Shown here in pieces: positions 1-10,572 of a DNA stretch of 64,000 nucleotides; position 1 is the stretch's first letter, and every line of letters begins with the position of its first letter. A model generated the notes under the pieces. That model was given only the letters and a program-made list of their open reading frames with translations. It had not been told where the DNA came from and searched no databases. The position numbers and the translations under genes are program-made. This stretch comes from Phytophthora colocasiae (taxonomy: Eukaryota > Oomycota > Peronosporomycetes > Peronosporales > Peronosporaceae): contig JAGKQI010000098.1 in the NCBI GenBank assembly GCA_018806915.1, positions 2,542,001-2,606,000 of the forward strand, in the 5' to 3' direction.

Positions 1-2309
1 CTGGATACGACCGTCAAAGAGCTTGGAATTGACTTTCCGGTGCGGTTGGAGAACAACCATGTGGTTGACTCTGATCAAGTCTGGGTGGGTGTCGTAGGCA
101 CGGGTGTGACTGGCAAGAGGTTAAATTCCAGCTACAATTTCCGGTCAACCGAAACGTACTTGCTGGAACTGGGCAATACGATCGTGAACTTTACCCGCCT
201 CGTCCCACACGGCCTTCTGGTGTTTTTCCCTTCATACTCAATCCTGGAGGAGAGCATCGACAAATGGCGACGGCCTGCGTCAGGCGGATCAGCTCTATCC
301 ATTTGGGATCGTATTGTTCAACAAAAGCAAACGTTTGTGGAACCTCGAGGAAGGGCTGATTTCAAGGCGGTGGTTGATGAATACCACCAAGCTATCGCGG
401 ACAACCCAAAAGGCGCAGTATTTTTTGCTGTATGCCGAGGAAAGGTACGTGTGCTTGCACGGCTTGGATTTCCAATCATGTAATTAACAGCTTGCCATAT
501 TAATTGACGAGTGCAGGTGAGTGAAGGCATTGACTTTTCGAATGACAAAGGCCGTGCGGTGGTCATCACAGGGTTACCCTTTCCGCCGACGAAAGACCCG
601 AAGATTATGTTGAAGAAAAGTATTTTGGATGAAGCTGTAGTTCCGCCGGGGGAACTGGTAAGATCAGCTAAGCCTGTATATTGCCAGGTTTGGTGTGTGC
701 GCTAACTCCTTTCTTCTGACACTAGAAATTGACTGGAAACGCATGGTATATCCAACAAGCATCACGAGCAGTAAACCAAGCCGTCGGGCGTGTCATTCGC
801 CACCGCCACGACTACGGAGCTATTATCTTATTGGATGAGAGATTTGCATTGAAGCAGCAGCAAGAGTGCTTATCGAAGTGGCTGCTGCCCTATTGCCACA
901 CTTGCAGAGGATATGGTTTGTATTCTATCCATGGGCCGCACAGGAGTGCCATAAGTATGTGAAGTCTGACAGAGTCTGAATGGTACTGTAGGTGAAGCCC
1001 ATATAGGCTTGACTCGGTTCTTTAAAATCAACAAGACAAGAGCAGTTCCAGAGTCATCAGTGAAGAAGCTTCAACAGCAGCCAAAATCGATGGGCTTATC
1101 CCGGAAGGCATTGTTAAAATCGTCTCAGACGGCCTCTGAGAGCGACAACGAGCAGGTCAGCCAGCAGCCAGGTGCTTCACAGCTCTTACATTCTAGCTCT
1201 CAAACGGCAATTGGAGATGGCCAGTCCTATGTAAACCCACAACTTCTTCGGCGTCCTACAGAACCGATGGAGGCACCAGGTATGTTCTTTATGAATTTTC
1301 TAGCGCATAGTGAGCGTTGGTCTGATATAACTGTTGTGGACATCTTTTTTTTTTTCGAATCAGAGACTAAGAAGCGTGCTCCACCAAATCTGCCAAGGCC
1401 AGTGACTCCTCAAAACCGTTCACTGGGATCTCTGTTGATGTCAACATCAAAGTCAGCGATGGTAGATATGACGTCGTCGATTTCGCGCCCCTTTACGGCA
1501 CCGAGCACGCTGAATGGGGGGCGTTCTACTGAAAGTGCTATAGTCATTGATGACAATGAAGCGCAGTCGTGGCGAAATGCGAAACAGCAGTTTGTGGCTA
1601 AGCAGGAGACTCCCAGCGTATCGAAAGGCGAGGAGTCTAGCGAAAAGATGTTCGCGGTCGAGTTCCCAGCAGTGGCGAGAAAGGTGCTACGACCTTCAGA
1701 CGTATCGAAACTATACACTTTCGTCCGGCAGCTTCGTGCTGGGGAAGACACGGAGTCGGCTATGGATGGGATCTGTGATCTGCTGAGCGACCCCGCGCAT
1801 AAAGAGTTGCTAGACTTGATGCCAAAAGTGTTGAACGGGGCAATGTGCAACCAGTTTATCGAGGCAGCCAGAACCCGTGGTTTGTCAGTAGCTGACAGAG
1901 ACCAAGGTGACTCGGTTCAAGGACGGCCTAGAGATATGTCGACGTTCTTCGAGCGACTTCAGCAAAAGAGGAGAAAGACTCACCAGGGGCACGTTCCAAC
2001 TGCAGCAGTCGTGAAAGACCCGCAGTGCTTTGTGTGCTACGATATTACACGCAAGGCATTTGCGTCACCGCAATGCGGTCACATTTGCTGCCATCCCTGC
2101 TGGAAAAAGGTAATTGACGATCCGATGCACAGCTCATGTCGGTGGGAAGATGGAGAGCGCTGATTTTATTTTTGTGTGTGAATTGATTAATGCAGATGGA
2201 GAAGGATGGATTCACTTCCTGCCCAGTGTGCAAGATCCCAATCAAACTCGAGCAGCTAAGTCTGATTCGAGCGGCAAAAGATTCGTCAGAGCGCCATGGC
2301 AAGAATTGA
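1..2309 (+). CDS. RTEL1: RTEL1-like DNA helicase, 3' part (5' end outside window)
   Basis: C-terminal half of an XPD/FANCJ-family superfamily 2 helicase, read in frame 1 from the first base. Exons by GT-AG sites and reading frame: 1-444, 517-657, 726-915, 992-1279, 1364-2109, 2196-2309. The helicase C domain shows motif V ([11 protein letters not shown], exon 2) and motif VI ([14 protein letters not shown], exon 3), very close to RTEL1. Exon 5 contains a helical segment (about 1670-1875) that fits the harmonin-like repeat of RTEL1. The end is a C4-type RING: CFVC, then CGHICCHPC in exon 5, then CPVC in exon 6. RTEL1 dismantles D-loops, T-loops and G-quadruplexes at telomeres and forks in the nucleus (family knowledge). 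The 84-base intron 1280-1363 keeps frame, so retention would give an in-frame insert. Exon joins are my reading and not transcript-backed. Confidence 0.88.
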
Positions 2310-2400
2310 CGGGCAATGTATCCAAGTGACGTCTCGTCACTCCAGCGTATCTTTTGAGTGTGACATTGTCGATTGACCGTTCGTGTTGGTTTTGGATTTC

Positions 2401-2627
2401 TACGCAGATGATCCGCAGGATCCTTGGTGCGCACAATATTTTACAGCTTTCGCGTCAGCGTGCGTTGTTTCCTGGACTGAAGCCCTCCAGCACATCCGTT
2501 ATCCAGGGTCTGTTCCGAGGGTACTAAGGAAGTCGAGGGATACGCGGATGATCCGCAGGATTGGTGCGCTCAATATTTTCAGCGTTGTTTCCTGGCCTGA
2601 AGCCCTCCAGCACAGCACATCCGTTAT
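2401..2627. repeat. Imperfect direct duplication of about 90-100 bp
   Basis: 2401-2502 and 2541-2627 are two diverged copies of one segment. Both begin TACGCRGATGATCCGCAGGA, share CAATATTTT, GCGTTGTTTCCTGG and AAGCCCTCCAGCACA, and differ by short indels. No coding sense was seen. It lies in the RTEL1 3' flank. Confidence 0.8.
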
Positions 2628-2697
2628 GAATTCCAACGGCTACGAATCTAACGGCTCCAACGTAGCGTAACGGATGAATCCGCTAGGTATTAATAGG

Positions 2698-2737
2698 CAG
2701 TCAACGGCAATCGACAGCAGTCAACGGCAATCGACAG
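2698..2737. repeat. Perfect 20-bp tandem duplication
   Basis: Two adjacent identical 20-base units, 2698-2717 and 2718-2737, starting CAGTCAACGG. The rest of the RTEL1-to-zinc-finger interval (2310-3075) shows no gene or RNA that I recognise. Confidence 0.85.
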
Positions 2738-3075
2738 CGTCTAATAAGGCTTGGCTTGCTTGTAGGCAACTCCTGGTCTTCTCGGAAAAGTCTGACTGTC
2801 AATGCGCCAACGCTGTGACCAAGTGGTCGTTTCGGAAACGCGCGGTAGTTTTGCTTGGTACGCAGCTGCTGTGACCGGTTGTTGCATTGACTGGCATTTT
2901 CCGCGTTCCGACCTTGGCAAGTAGCCCCACCCGTCGATTGAAGATCAGAGATCACTTCTTGACTTCCCGTCCACAGTCACGCCTCTTCAGCTAGCTGTAC
3001 TCCACCTAAACGTTTGTTGAAGTGTCCAATACACTTCAACACGTAGCTGGCCAACTCCTTTCATCACAAACCAAG

Positions 3076-4164
3076 ATGTTCTTCGCAAATGGCTTCGTTG
3101 AAACAGACCGGCGTGCGTCAACAGTAGGCTCCGAAGAGAACGATATCCTTCGCGAGCTCCTGCTCGAAGGTGAATTTGCGTCACCCCGTCAGTTCCCGCC
3201 AACTCCAGCAAAGCTATATGGAGAATCTTTCAGCAGCAGCAACCCAGCTTCAACGCCTGGTGTATCCAAGCGCAACACTCCACAAGTCGATGTCACGTTC
3301 CCACAGATCAGTTTCGACAACTCGCCCCACTTCACTCGCTTACAACCATTGTCCAGCCGGAGTTGTGCTAGTTTTTCGCTGCCCAACCAGTCACCACTTC
3401 CTGCTTCCGTCGTCAACGCGATTGTGTCACCACCGCGTGTATTCGTGCAGGAGTTTGCACGTCTTCCACAGCCATTCTTCCAGGACAATGTGCCAATGGA
3501 TTCCGAAATGCGCAGCTTGAAACCGGAGAAGTCTACTGTGTCGTTCCTGACGTCATGTCTCCCTCCTGCACCACTGCCAATGTTATCCATGCCTCCGCTC
3601 AAGAAGAAGAAACCCTCAACTACTTCGTCATCATCCAACAGCGAGAGGAAGCAACTGCGCTGCACATACCCGGACTGCCCGAACCTTCGCCGATCCGCAG
3701 GATTCTGCAATCGGCACAGCGGCAAAGTCTGCAGTGTATCTGGTTGTAACAAGTCTGCTCTCAGTCGGGGGAAGTGCCCAGAGCACGGTGGAGGTTCACG
3801 CTGCAAGAAGGATGGCTGCTCCAAGTTCGCGCAGACTCGTGGTTTGTGCAAATCCCATGGTGGCGGCCGCCAGTGCCAAGTCAACGGATGCACCAAGAAC
3901 GCTCACCAGAATCGATTGTGCCGGTCACACGGTGGAGGCAAGCGCTGCGACTACTTCGGATGCCCGAAGTGGGCCCAACGCTCTGGATACTGCTGCGCAC
4001 ACACTAAAATGAGCTCAACTGGTCCAGCCTCCGGTGGTGATTCCCAGCGCAACATCCCATCGATAATCACGTCGTCTCCAGCTTCGTCTCTTTGTATGCT
4101 CCCCACTCCCGTCCCGTCACCGACCTTGCTGTCACCTCACCGCCTCTTCTCGTTGCTGCCATAG
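3076..4164 (+). CDS. WRKY19-like CCCH zinc-knuckle protein, 362 aa
   Basis: Single-exon gene. The first ATG of the frame is at 3076; the frame is open upstream only to a GTG at 3022, so 3076 is chosen. Residues 1 to about 190 are low-complexity, Ser/Pro-rich and probably disordered, with a basic patch (KKKK) near residue 175. Residues about 195-312 hold five consecutive knuckles of pattern C-x4-C-x9-C-x2-H (for example CSVSGC ... CPEH, CKKDGC ... CKSH), joined by GGG-containing linkers. The same knuckle array occurs beside the WRKY domain of Arabidopsis WRKY19 and in many oomycete proteins annotated WRKY19-like (family knowledge); no WRKYGQK motif is present here. A nuclear or nucleic-acid-binding role is inference. 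The C-terminal 50 residues are Ser/Pro-rich. It is convergent with UFC1, whose stop lies 228 bases downstream. Confidence 0.82.
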   Translation: MFFANGFVETDRRASTVGSEENDILRELLLEGEFASPRQFPPTPAKLYGESFSSSNPASTPGVSKRNTPQVDVTFPQISFDNSPHFTRLQPLSSRSCASFSLPNQSPLPASVVNAIVSPPRVFVQEFARLPQPFFQDNVPMDSEMRSLKPEKSTVSFLTSCLPPAPLPMLSMPPLKKKKPSTTSSSSNSERKQLRCTYPDCPNLRRSAGFCNRHSGKVCSVSGCNKSALSRGKCPEHGGGSRCKKDGCSKFAQTRGLCKSHGGGRQCQVNGCTKNAHQNRLCRSHGGGKRCDYFGCPKWAQRSGYCCAHTKMSSTGPASGGDSQRNIPSIITSSPASSLCMLPTPVPSPTLLSPHRLFSLLP

Positions 4165-4392
4165 TCCCCACTTCAGTTCAATTCTCTAGCCACCTCCAGA
4201 TAGAATACTTCTCTAACAGTGTAGCGTCGCAAAAGAAGCGAACGCACACCGATCAAGTGGTAGCCTGCCGTCCGCGTAGAACGAATTATTAACGTGCCGA
4301 CACGACTACAGCAGCAACAACATCAGAAGTAAACCAATCCAAAGGAAGATGTATAGACCCACAACTACTACGCTCTTCTATCCTTCAGCTTT

Positions 4393-4962
4393 TTACACTG
4401 GAGTGATGACACCGCGCTCCACGAGGTCCGGTACCTCTGCAGCGAGCCACGGAGCCAGCTTCAGCATAAAAAAACAAAACAAATAACGTCAGTATCAATG
4501 TATCAATTGGCAGCTACGTACAGGACGTACACCAAGAGCGAGAGCGTGGGCAACTCCGAAACGGGGCACATTCTTCTGCCAGAGCGGAGCGAAGTGAATC
4601 GTCAGACAAATCTTGCCTCCCCGATACATCTTGGACGTTTTCCCTTCGAGTTCCGGGATGCAGAGCTCTGGGTTGGCCACTGGGTACGTGGCTGGGATCT
4701 CGAACTCGAGATCGAACTCATAGCGCAGTCCGTTGTAGAACGACCAGCATTTGCCCGTCCAGCGGGTACCGGACTTATTGCTCTCAATAGTGAACCAGTC
4801 GTTGTCCGCTTCCTTGTTCATCTTGACGTACTGGATGAGCGCCAGATACTCCTCCTTCAGGCGCTTGGTCCAGTCGTCTCCATCGCGCGGTCCCGCACGG
4901 GTCGTCAGCAGAGGAATCTTCTGCACAGTGCGCTTGGTGTTCTCGTCGATCGGCGCGTCCAT
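4393..4962 (-). CDS. UFC1: Ubiquitin-fold modifier-conjugating enzyme 1 (UFC1), 165 aa
   Basis: E2 enzyme that accepts UFM1 from UBA5 as a thioester and passes it to the UFL1 ligase complex at the ER (family knowledge). Two exons on the minus strand: 4962-4531 and 4458-4393, with a 72-base intron (4459-4530; donor GTACGT, acceptor AAG). Joined length is 165 aa; human UFC1 is 167. The active-site cysteine lies in [10 protein letters not shown] at about residue 119, and the [20 protein letters not shown] stretch and the C-terminal [17 protein letters not shown] helix are family hallmarks. Without the small second exon the frame would end in an unrelated tail, so the intron is strongly supported. 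Start at 4962 gives [10 protein letters not shown], the normal family N-terminus. Confidence 0.93.
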
Positions 4963-4981
4963 CGTCAGCGTTCGGTCAGCG

Positions 4982-4990
4982 TAAATGAGC
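4982..4990 (-). promoter_or_regulatory. Candidate oomycete initiator (Inr) upstream of UFC1
   Basis: On the minus strand this reads GCTCATTTA, 19 bases upstream of the UFC1 ATG. It matches the core GCTCATTYY of the oomycete Inr except for the last base. No downstream FPR element is evident. Placement alone supports it. Confidence 0.4.
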
Positions 4991-4999
4991 GGGAGAGGT

Positions 5000-6101
5000 A
5001 TTATGTACTACTGTTGTAGCTAACAATATAATACCTCACAATTAAAAAAAAAAAAAAAAGGTATTACTACTGTATATAATACTTGAAAAAGGGTTAAAAG
5101 CACGTTTTCCAGAGGATATCCAGTTATCGCACTTGTCCGAGTCAGCTGGAGGAGAGGAATGACCTCATCCAAGCACGTGTTGGAGCAGCTTTGATGAGAT
5201 GCCTTGACCGTATTCTGGTCGTAGCACACAACAAAAATACGCTACGTAGAGTCAAGTCCACCCGAGAGTAGCTGCGTTCAGCGAAGGCATGCGGTCTCGC
5301 ATTGAGACTTCGTATCGAGGCAATACGTTTGTGATGCTTGACTGACAATTGTTGAATCAACACTGTGGATGTGGCAAATGTTGCTGGTTGAAGCATAAAG
5401 TTCTGCTGCCAGTTGATCCCATGGGTAATAAGGCTTGATCTCAACCTCCCAGTGCACACGTCAATCGGGCATTGCGGATTTCAAGAGACTGGTGACTACA
5501 CTTTGGTTCGGTTAGAGCAGATGATGGCTTAGGTACAAGCAAACTGCTCGTGCTGCAACGATCACAAGCGTACAAGCTCGACTGATTTGAGCACGGACAC
5601 CAAAGACACGAGCACCAGTTGGCAATGCAGTGCACCTCGTCTGGGCCAGCCGTTGTGCTGCTCCAGCACCCTGCCGCAGGGCCTGCGTGTCGTCTGCTAA
5701 GACCGATGCCGCTTTGAAAAGTACACGAAATGCTGCTTGTCTGTTGCTGTTATCCAACGAGGAATCACCCCATGGATTGCGAGCCTTTGTCGGGACAGAC
5801 TTGAGCTGAATCGGCTCAGCTGATACAGTACACTATACGCTGTATCAGGCTTCAACTTCAGTAGACGAAGACAGCTGGTAGTGCCGAATCTTCCACAGCT
5901 TCAGTTTACCTTCCGCAGTGTCAAAACTATCGTCCGCTGTCCATTTCGGTCGCAACATTAATCAGCGCTCGGCTCACCCGGACGCTAAACGCGTGACCAG
6001 CTGGAGAACCGAAGGAGTTGCAGGTCGAGAGCGGTGGGTTCTGTGCTGCCAGCAACCAGCCATGTCGATTTGCTGTCCGTGCTGTTTTACGAACACCAGT
6101 C
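5000..6101. other. Gene-poor interval between UFC1 and the GH7 cluster
   Basis: A run of 16 A residues at 5044-5059 is the only simple feature. Short open frames on both strands (for example 5512-5757 minus, and a plus frame ending at 5271) have no recognisable motif, no clear start context and no partner exons I could join. I see no RNA gene. Confidence 0.5.
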
Positions 6102-6120
6102 GCTCACAATTCAATTTGCC
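6102..6120 (+). promoter_or_regulatory. Oomycete Inr/FPR-type core promoter of GH7 gene 1
   Basis: GCTCACAATTCAATTTGCC. The right half CAATTTGCC fits the oomycete FPR consensus (CAWTTTNYY) and the left half has the TCA start of the Inr. The same 17 bases precede all three GH7 genes here. It lies 43 bases before the ATG. Confidence 0.7.
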
Positions 6121-6162
6121 TTCCTCGAAGCAGATCAACCACTTCTCAGCTTCACCTCAAGA

Positions 6163-7965
6163 ATGCAGACTCCAAGTGCGCTTCGTCTTGTGACGCTTGC
6201 CACGACTGCTTCGCTCTCCGTTCTGGTTGCCCAGGCTCAACTGGCCGGATCCAACACGGCCGAGACTCATCCGACCCTCACGAGTCAGAAATGTACTAAG
6301 AGCGGCTGCACTGACGAGGACACGTCCATCGTACTTGACGCTAATTGGCGTTGGCTGTACAAGGAGGGCACGTCGACGAACTGCTACACCGGAAACAAGT
6401 GGGACGAGAGTATCTGCAAGGACCCTAAGACGTGTGCATCCTCGTGTGCTCTTGACGGTGCCGACTACACCGGAACGTACGGTATCAACTCCGAGAGCAA
6501 CAAGCTGAGCATGAAACTCGTGACGAAAGGTCCATACAGCACCAACATTGGCTCACGTGTGTACATGATGGACTCGGATGATTCCTACAAGGCCTACAAG
6601 CTACTGAACCAGGAGTTCACCTTCGATGTGGACGTATCGAACATCGACTGCGGTCTCAACGGTGCTCTCTACTTCGTTGACATGGATACGGATGGTGGTA
6701 AGAGCCGCTTCACGGGCAACAAGGCTGGAGCCAAGTATGGCACGGGATACTGCGATGCTCAGTGCCCTCAGGACCTGAAGTTCATCAGCGGTGAAGCCAA
6801 CGTCGTCGACTGGACCCCCAGTAAAACAGACAGTAACTCGGGAACTGGTAGCTACGGTTCATGCTGTGCCGAGATGGACATTTGGGAAGCGAACAGCATC
6901 AGTAACGCCTACACAACTCACCCGTGTTCGACATCGAAGACTGGAGGTTCCTACCGTTGCGAGAGCGCGACCGAGTGCGGTGCTGGAAGCGACCACCGTT
7001 ATGACGGTCTGTGTGATAAGGATGGTTGTGACTTCAACCCGTACCGAATGGGTAACAAGACGTTCTTTGGACCTGGCTCGGACTTCACGATTGACACGAC
7101 CAAGGCCTTCACAGTGGTAACTCGCTTCATCACGGACGATAACACGGCTGAAGGAACGTTGACCGACATCAAGCGGTTCTACGTGCAGAATGGCGAAACA
7201 CACGAGATGCCGTACTCGACATTCTCGGCCATTAAGGGCATGAACTCTATCACAGACACCCAGTGCTCTGCTGCTAAGAAGCTCTTTGGCGATGAGGACG
7301 ACCACAAGGCTAAGGGTGGACTTGCTCAAATGGGTCTTGCTATGAAGCGCGGTATGGTTCTGACGATGAGTCTGTGGACGGATCACGCTGCTCAATGCCT
7401 GTGGTTGGACTCGGACTACCCCGTGACGGACGATGCTTCGAAGCCTGGAGTTTCGCGTGGCACATGCGCTAAGACGAGTGGTAACCCGGACACTGTTGTT
7501 TCCGAGCAGGCCGACGCCACGGTTGTCTTCAGCAACATCCGCTTCGGCGACATTGGCTCGACTGTCGATGGTATCAGCACTTCAACAACTGCCACCACCA
7601 CAACCTCGTCAGCTGCTACTGAGTCTTCAGGCTCGTCAACCAGCACGACTACCAAGAAGACGACTGCTCCGACGACTTCGGCCAGCTCTTCGGGCTATTC
7701 GACCTCGACTACCACTACTACCAAGAAGCCCACTACTCAGTCTTCAACGGATGCCAGCACTGGTGCTGAAGCTGATACCGCGTCGTCTGTCGCGTCCGAA
7801 GCGAGCACGGGTGACAGCGCGACGACTGCTCATGAGGACACTGACAGTAGTGCTTCGACTACTGACGATGTGGCCTCGAGCTCGAATGTTGACACTAGTG
7901 AGACTGACGCTCCTGCCACCACGACGCAGGCGCCGACCAAGCAGTGCAAGACCAAGCGCTACTAG
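6163..7965 (+). CDS. GH7 cellobiohydrolase 1, secreted, 600 aa
   Basis: Reducing-end-acting cellulase of glycoside hydrolase family 7. The ATG at 6163 starts a signal peptide (MQTPSALRLVTLATTASLSV..., likely cleaved after AQAQ near residue 24-26); a longer open frame upstream would bury the signal peptide, so it is rejected. The catalytic domain spans roughly residues 27-465. The active site EMDIWE is at residues 237-242 (nucleophile E237, D239, acid/base E242), followed by [13 protein letters not shown]. Many paired cysteines are kept. There is no CBM1; instead the last 130 residues are a Thr/Ser/Ala-rich, probably O-glycosylated tail ending CKTKRY. Its role is degradation of crystalline cellulose, such as the host plant wall, or remodelling of the oomycete's own cellulosic wall. 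It is followed in tandem by a close paralogue. Confidence 0.95.
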   Translation: MQTPSALRLVTLATTASLSVLVAQAQLAGSNTAETHPTLTSQKCTKSGCTDEDTSIVLDANWRWLYKEGTSTNCYTGNKWDESICKDPKTCASSCALDGADYTGTYGINSESNKLSMKLVTKGPYSTNIGSRVYMMDSDDSYKAYKLLNQEFTFDVDVSNIDCGLNGALYFVDMDTDGGKSRFTGNKAGAKYGTGYCDAQCPQDLKFISGEANVVDWTPSKTDSNSGTGSYGSCCAEMDIWEANSISNAYTTHPCSTSKTGGSYRCESATECGAGSDHRYDGLCDKDGCDFNPYRMGNKTFFGPGSDFTIDTTKAFTVVTRFITDDNTAEGTLTDIKRFYVQNGETHEMPYSTFSAIKGMNSITDTQCSAAKKLFGDEDDHKAKGGLAQMGLAMKRGMVLTMSLWTDHAAQCLWLDSDYPVTDDASKPGVSRGTCAKTSGNPDTVVSEQADATVVFSNIRFGDIGSTVDGISTSTTATTTTSSAATESSGSSTSTTTKKTTAPTTSASSSGYSTSTTTTTKKPTTQSSTDASTGAEADTASSVASEASTGDSATTAHEDTDSSASTTDDVASSSNVDTSETDAPATTTQAPTKQCKTKRY

Positions 7966-8434
7966 ATTTTGATGTTTTGACGTTGCGTTGCTGTAGTGAT
8001 GTGTGAATTCGAAATGCACTCGTGTTTGTAGTCAAGAGGTCAGCCATAAAGGATGGACGAACAGAACAGTTTTAAGAAGACTCTGTTAGCTGTGCAACAG
8101 CGTTTTGTCAAGGGTTCCTTACCTGAACGAATCTGGCTCAGCTGTATCACTTCCACTGCAACAGCAGAAACAAGAAGTAAGGAAGGTGACGTTCGTAAGA
8201 ACCATCAATAGAGACCTGAACTCTCGTTTCAATGCAGCTCAACGGGTAGAGGACGATGAGGATAGGAGATGAATGTCGTTGTTGAAAGATATTGCTCGCA
8301 CAAGTTGCGAAATCTCGCAAACCAGCTGCAAGTTAGACGATAGCTACAGATACGCTGTTGACATGCTAAGTACTTCGTGGTCATCCTTTACAAGCGATCC
8401 TCCATGATCATGATCTCGATAAGTCCCAGCCACC
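7966..8434. other. GH7 1-2 intergenic region
   Basis: Contains the 3' flank of GH7 gene 1 and the 5' region of gene 2. No coding frame or RNA gene is evident. Apart from the core promoter, little similarity to the upstream region of gene 1 is visible. Confidence 0.5.
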
Positions 8435-8453
8435 ACTCACAATTCAATTTGCC
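8435..8453 (+). promoter_or_regulatory. Oomycete Inr/FPR-type core promoter of GH7 gene 2
   Basis: ACTCACAATTCAATTTGCC, same core as before GH7 gene 1 and gene 3, 30 bases before the ATG at 8483. The CTTC/GAAG bases after it are also shared with gene 1. Confidence 0.7.
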
Positions 8454-8482
8454 TTCATCGAAGTACTTCTCCAGTTTCAAGA

Positions 8483-10303
8483 ATGCAGACTCCACCTGCC
8501 CTTCGCCTTGTGGCGGTCGCCGCGACGGCTTCGCTGGCTGCAATGGCCACCAACGCCCAACAAGCGGGTTCAAACACGGCCGAGACACATCCGTCGCTCA
8601 CGACTCAGAGCTGCACGAGCAGTGGCTGCACCGACGAAGACACGTCCATCGTGCTCGACGCCAATTGGCGCTGGCTGTACCAGACCGGCACGTCGACGAA
8701 TTGCTACACGGGCAACGAATGGGACACGGACATTTGCTCGGACCCCGAGACCTGCGCGTCGAGTTGTGCCCTTGACGGTGCTGACTACACCGGAACGTAC
8801 GGCATCACCGCTGAAAGCGACAGCCTGAGTCTCAAGCTCGTCACCAAGGGATCGTACAGTACGAACATTGGTTCCCGCGTGTACGTCATGGAGTCCGACG
8901 ACACCTACAAGGCCTACAAGCTGCTGAACCAGGAGTTTACCTTCGATGTGGATGTGTCGAACCTTGACTGTGGTCTTAACGGTGCCTTGTACTTCGTGGA
9001 TATGGACACGGACGGTGGCATGAGCCGTTTCTCCGGTAACGCAGCCGGAGCCAAGTACGGCACGGGCTACTGTGACGCTCAGTGTCCTCAAGACCTCAAG
9101 TTCATCAGTGGAGAGGCCAATGTCCTCAATTGGACAGCTAGTGCCACCGACAGCAACTCTGGCACGGGTGAATATGGCTCATGTTGTGCTGAGATGGATA
9201 TCTGGGAGGCTAACAGCATCAGCAATGCGTACACGTCACACCCGTGCTCTGTGACTTCGAGTGCTGGTGGCTCGTACCGTTGCGAGAGCGAAACTGAGTG
9301 TGGATCGGGTGACAGTAGATACGATGGTGTGTGTGATAAGGATGGCTGCGACTTCAATCCGTACCGAATGGGCAACCAGTCGTTCTTCGGTCCAGGATCA
9401 ACCTTTACGATCGATACGAGTAAGTCTTTCACAGTAGTGACCCGTTTCATCACGGACGACGGCACAGCTACGGGCACTTTGAGTGAAATCACTCGATACT
9501 ACGTGCAGGATGATGTCAGCTATGAAATGCCGTACGCTTCGTGGTCCGGTATTGAGGACATGAACTCGTTGACGGAATCGCAGTGCTCTGCTGCTAAAAC
9601 TGAGTTTGGAGACGAAGACGACCACAAGGCTAAGGGTGGACTGGCACAGCTCGGACTTGCGATGAAACGCGGTATGGTGCTGACCATGAGTCTGTGGACC
9701 GACAACGCTGCGTACTGCCTGTGGCTAGACTCGGACTACCCTGTGACTGCTGATACCTCAGAGCCCGGTGTGTCTCGAGGCACTTGCGCCACGACCACAG
9801 GTATCCCTGACGATGTTATCTCAGAGCAGCCGGACGCCACCGTTGTCTTCAGTAACATTCGCTTCGGTGACATTGGCACCACAGTTGATGGTATCGGCAC
9901 AGATTCCAGCAGCACCACGGCTACGACTATGTCGTCGGGATCTTCCAGTACGAGCACTAGTACGACCTCTCCGTCAACGTCAACCACCTCAACTGATGCT
10001 TCGGCTTCCACGAGTATAAGTACTACGACGACTTCTCCGTCCACTTCGACTTCGACCTCGACCACCAGCACGTCGACTGCGAGCACCACTACGTCCCCGT
10101 CGACTTCAACTGCGTCGTCGGACGCTTCAACGTCTACTAGCACATCAACAACAACTACGACTTCTTCGGATGTCGGTGCTGATGCCGACACTGAAGAGAG
10201 TTCTAACACTGATGCGGACACTACAACCACAGTTGCCCCGGCCACGACGTCATCTCCTAGCACCTCGATCAGCTCGTGCAAGACTCGCACTCGCCGTCAC
10301 TAA
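8483..10303 (+). CDS. GH7 cellobiohydrolase 2, secreted, 606 aa
   Basis: Tandem paralogue of the preceding GH7 gene. The ATG at 8483 sits in the same context (AAGAATGCAGAC) as gene 1. Signal peptide to about AMATNAQQ (residues 24-27). GH7 catalytic domain to about residue 466, with EMDIWE at residues 237-242 and the same following [13 protein letters not shown] block. The tail is about 135 residues, almost pure Ser/Thr with runs of STSTTS type, and ends SCKTRTRRH. Its DNA is a trinucleotide-like mix of ACG, TCG and ACT codons, which is prone to slippage. The enzyme should release cellobiose processively from cellulose (family knowledge). The tail has no carbohydrate-binding module that I can see. 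Confidence 0.95.
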   Translation: MQTPPALRLVAVAATASLAAMATNAQQAGSNTAETHPSLTTQSCTSSGCTDEDTSIVLDANWRWLYQTGTSTNCYTGNEWDTDICSDPETCASSCALDGADYTGTYGITAESDSLSLKLVTKGSYSTNIGSRVYVMESDDTYKAYKLLNQEFTFDVDVSNLDCGLNGALYFVDMDTDGGMSRFSGNAAGAKYGTGYCDAQCPQDLKFISGEANVLNWTASATDSNSGTGEYGSCCAEMDIWEANSISNAYTSHPCSVTSSAGGSYRCESETECGSGDSRYDGVCDKDGCDFNPYRMGNQSFFGPGSTFTIDTSKSFTVVTRFITDDGTATGTLSEITRYYVQDDVSYEMPYASWSGIEDMNSLTESQCSAAKTEFGDEDDHKAKGGLAQLGLAMKRGMVLTMSLWTDNAAYCLWLDSDYPVTADTSEPGVSRGTCATTTGIPDDVISEQPDATVVFSNIRFGDIGTTVDGIGTDSSSTTATTMSSGSSSTSTSTTSPSTSTTSTDASASTSISTTTTSPSTSTSTSTTSTSTASTTTSPSTSTASSDASTSTSTSTTTTTSSDVGADADTEESSNTDADTTTTVAPATTSSPSTSISSCKTRTRRH

Positions 10304-10572
10304 GATGTTTATTCGATAACGGAAGCATGGAAGTGCTATGTGTAGTGCCGTGAAAGAAGGTTTTGTTAGACCCCTTAGTGTTTGTAAAGCATTGAATCCG
10401 AATGCACCACTGAACAAGTGTTTGATATGGCAACCGCTCATGTAAAACTTTACAAACAACATTATCCATTAAGGGTTCTACCGCAACCGTAGGCTGCTTT
10501 AGCTCTTAGATCGACCACAAGCACTCACAATAATTGTTCTCCCTCATACGAGTGAAATCCAGCTACTGGTAT

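Noticed and set aside
5020..5757. Short minus frames between UFC1 and GH7
   Set aside because: No motif, no start or splice support, and mutually overlapping phases.
6034..6162. Upstream extension of the GH7 gene 1 frame to 6034
   Set aside because: It would place 43 residues before the signal peptide and include the core promoter; the ATG at 6163 matches the paralogues.
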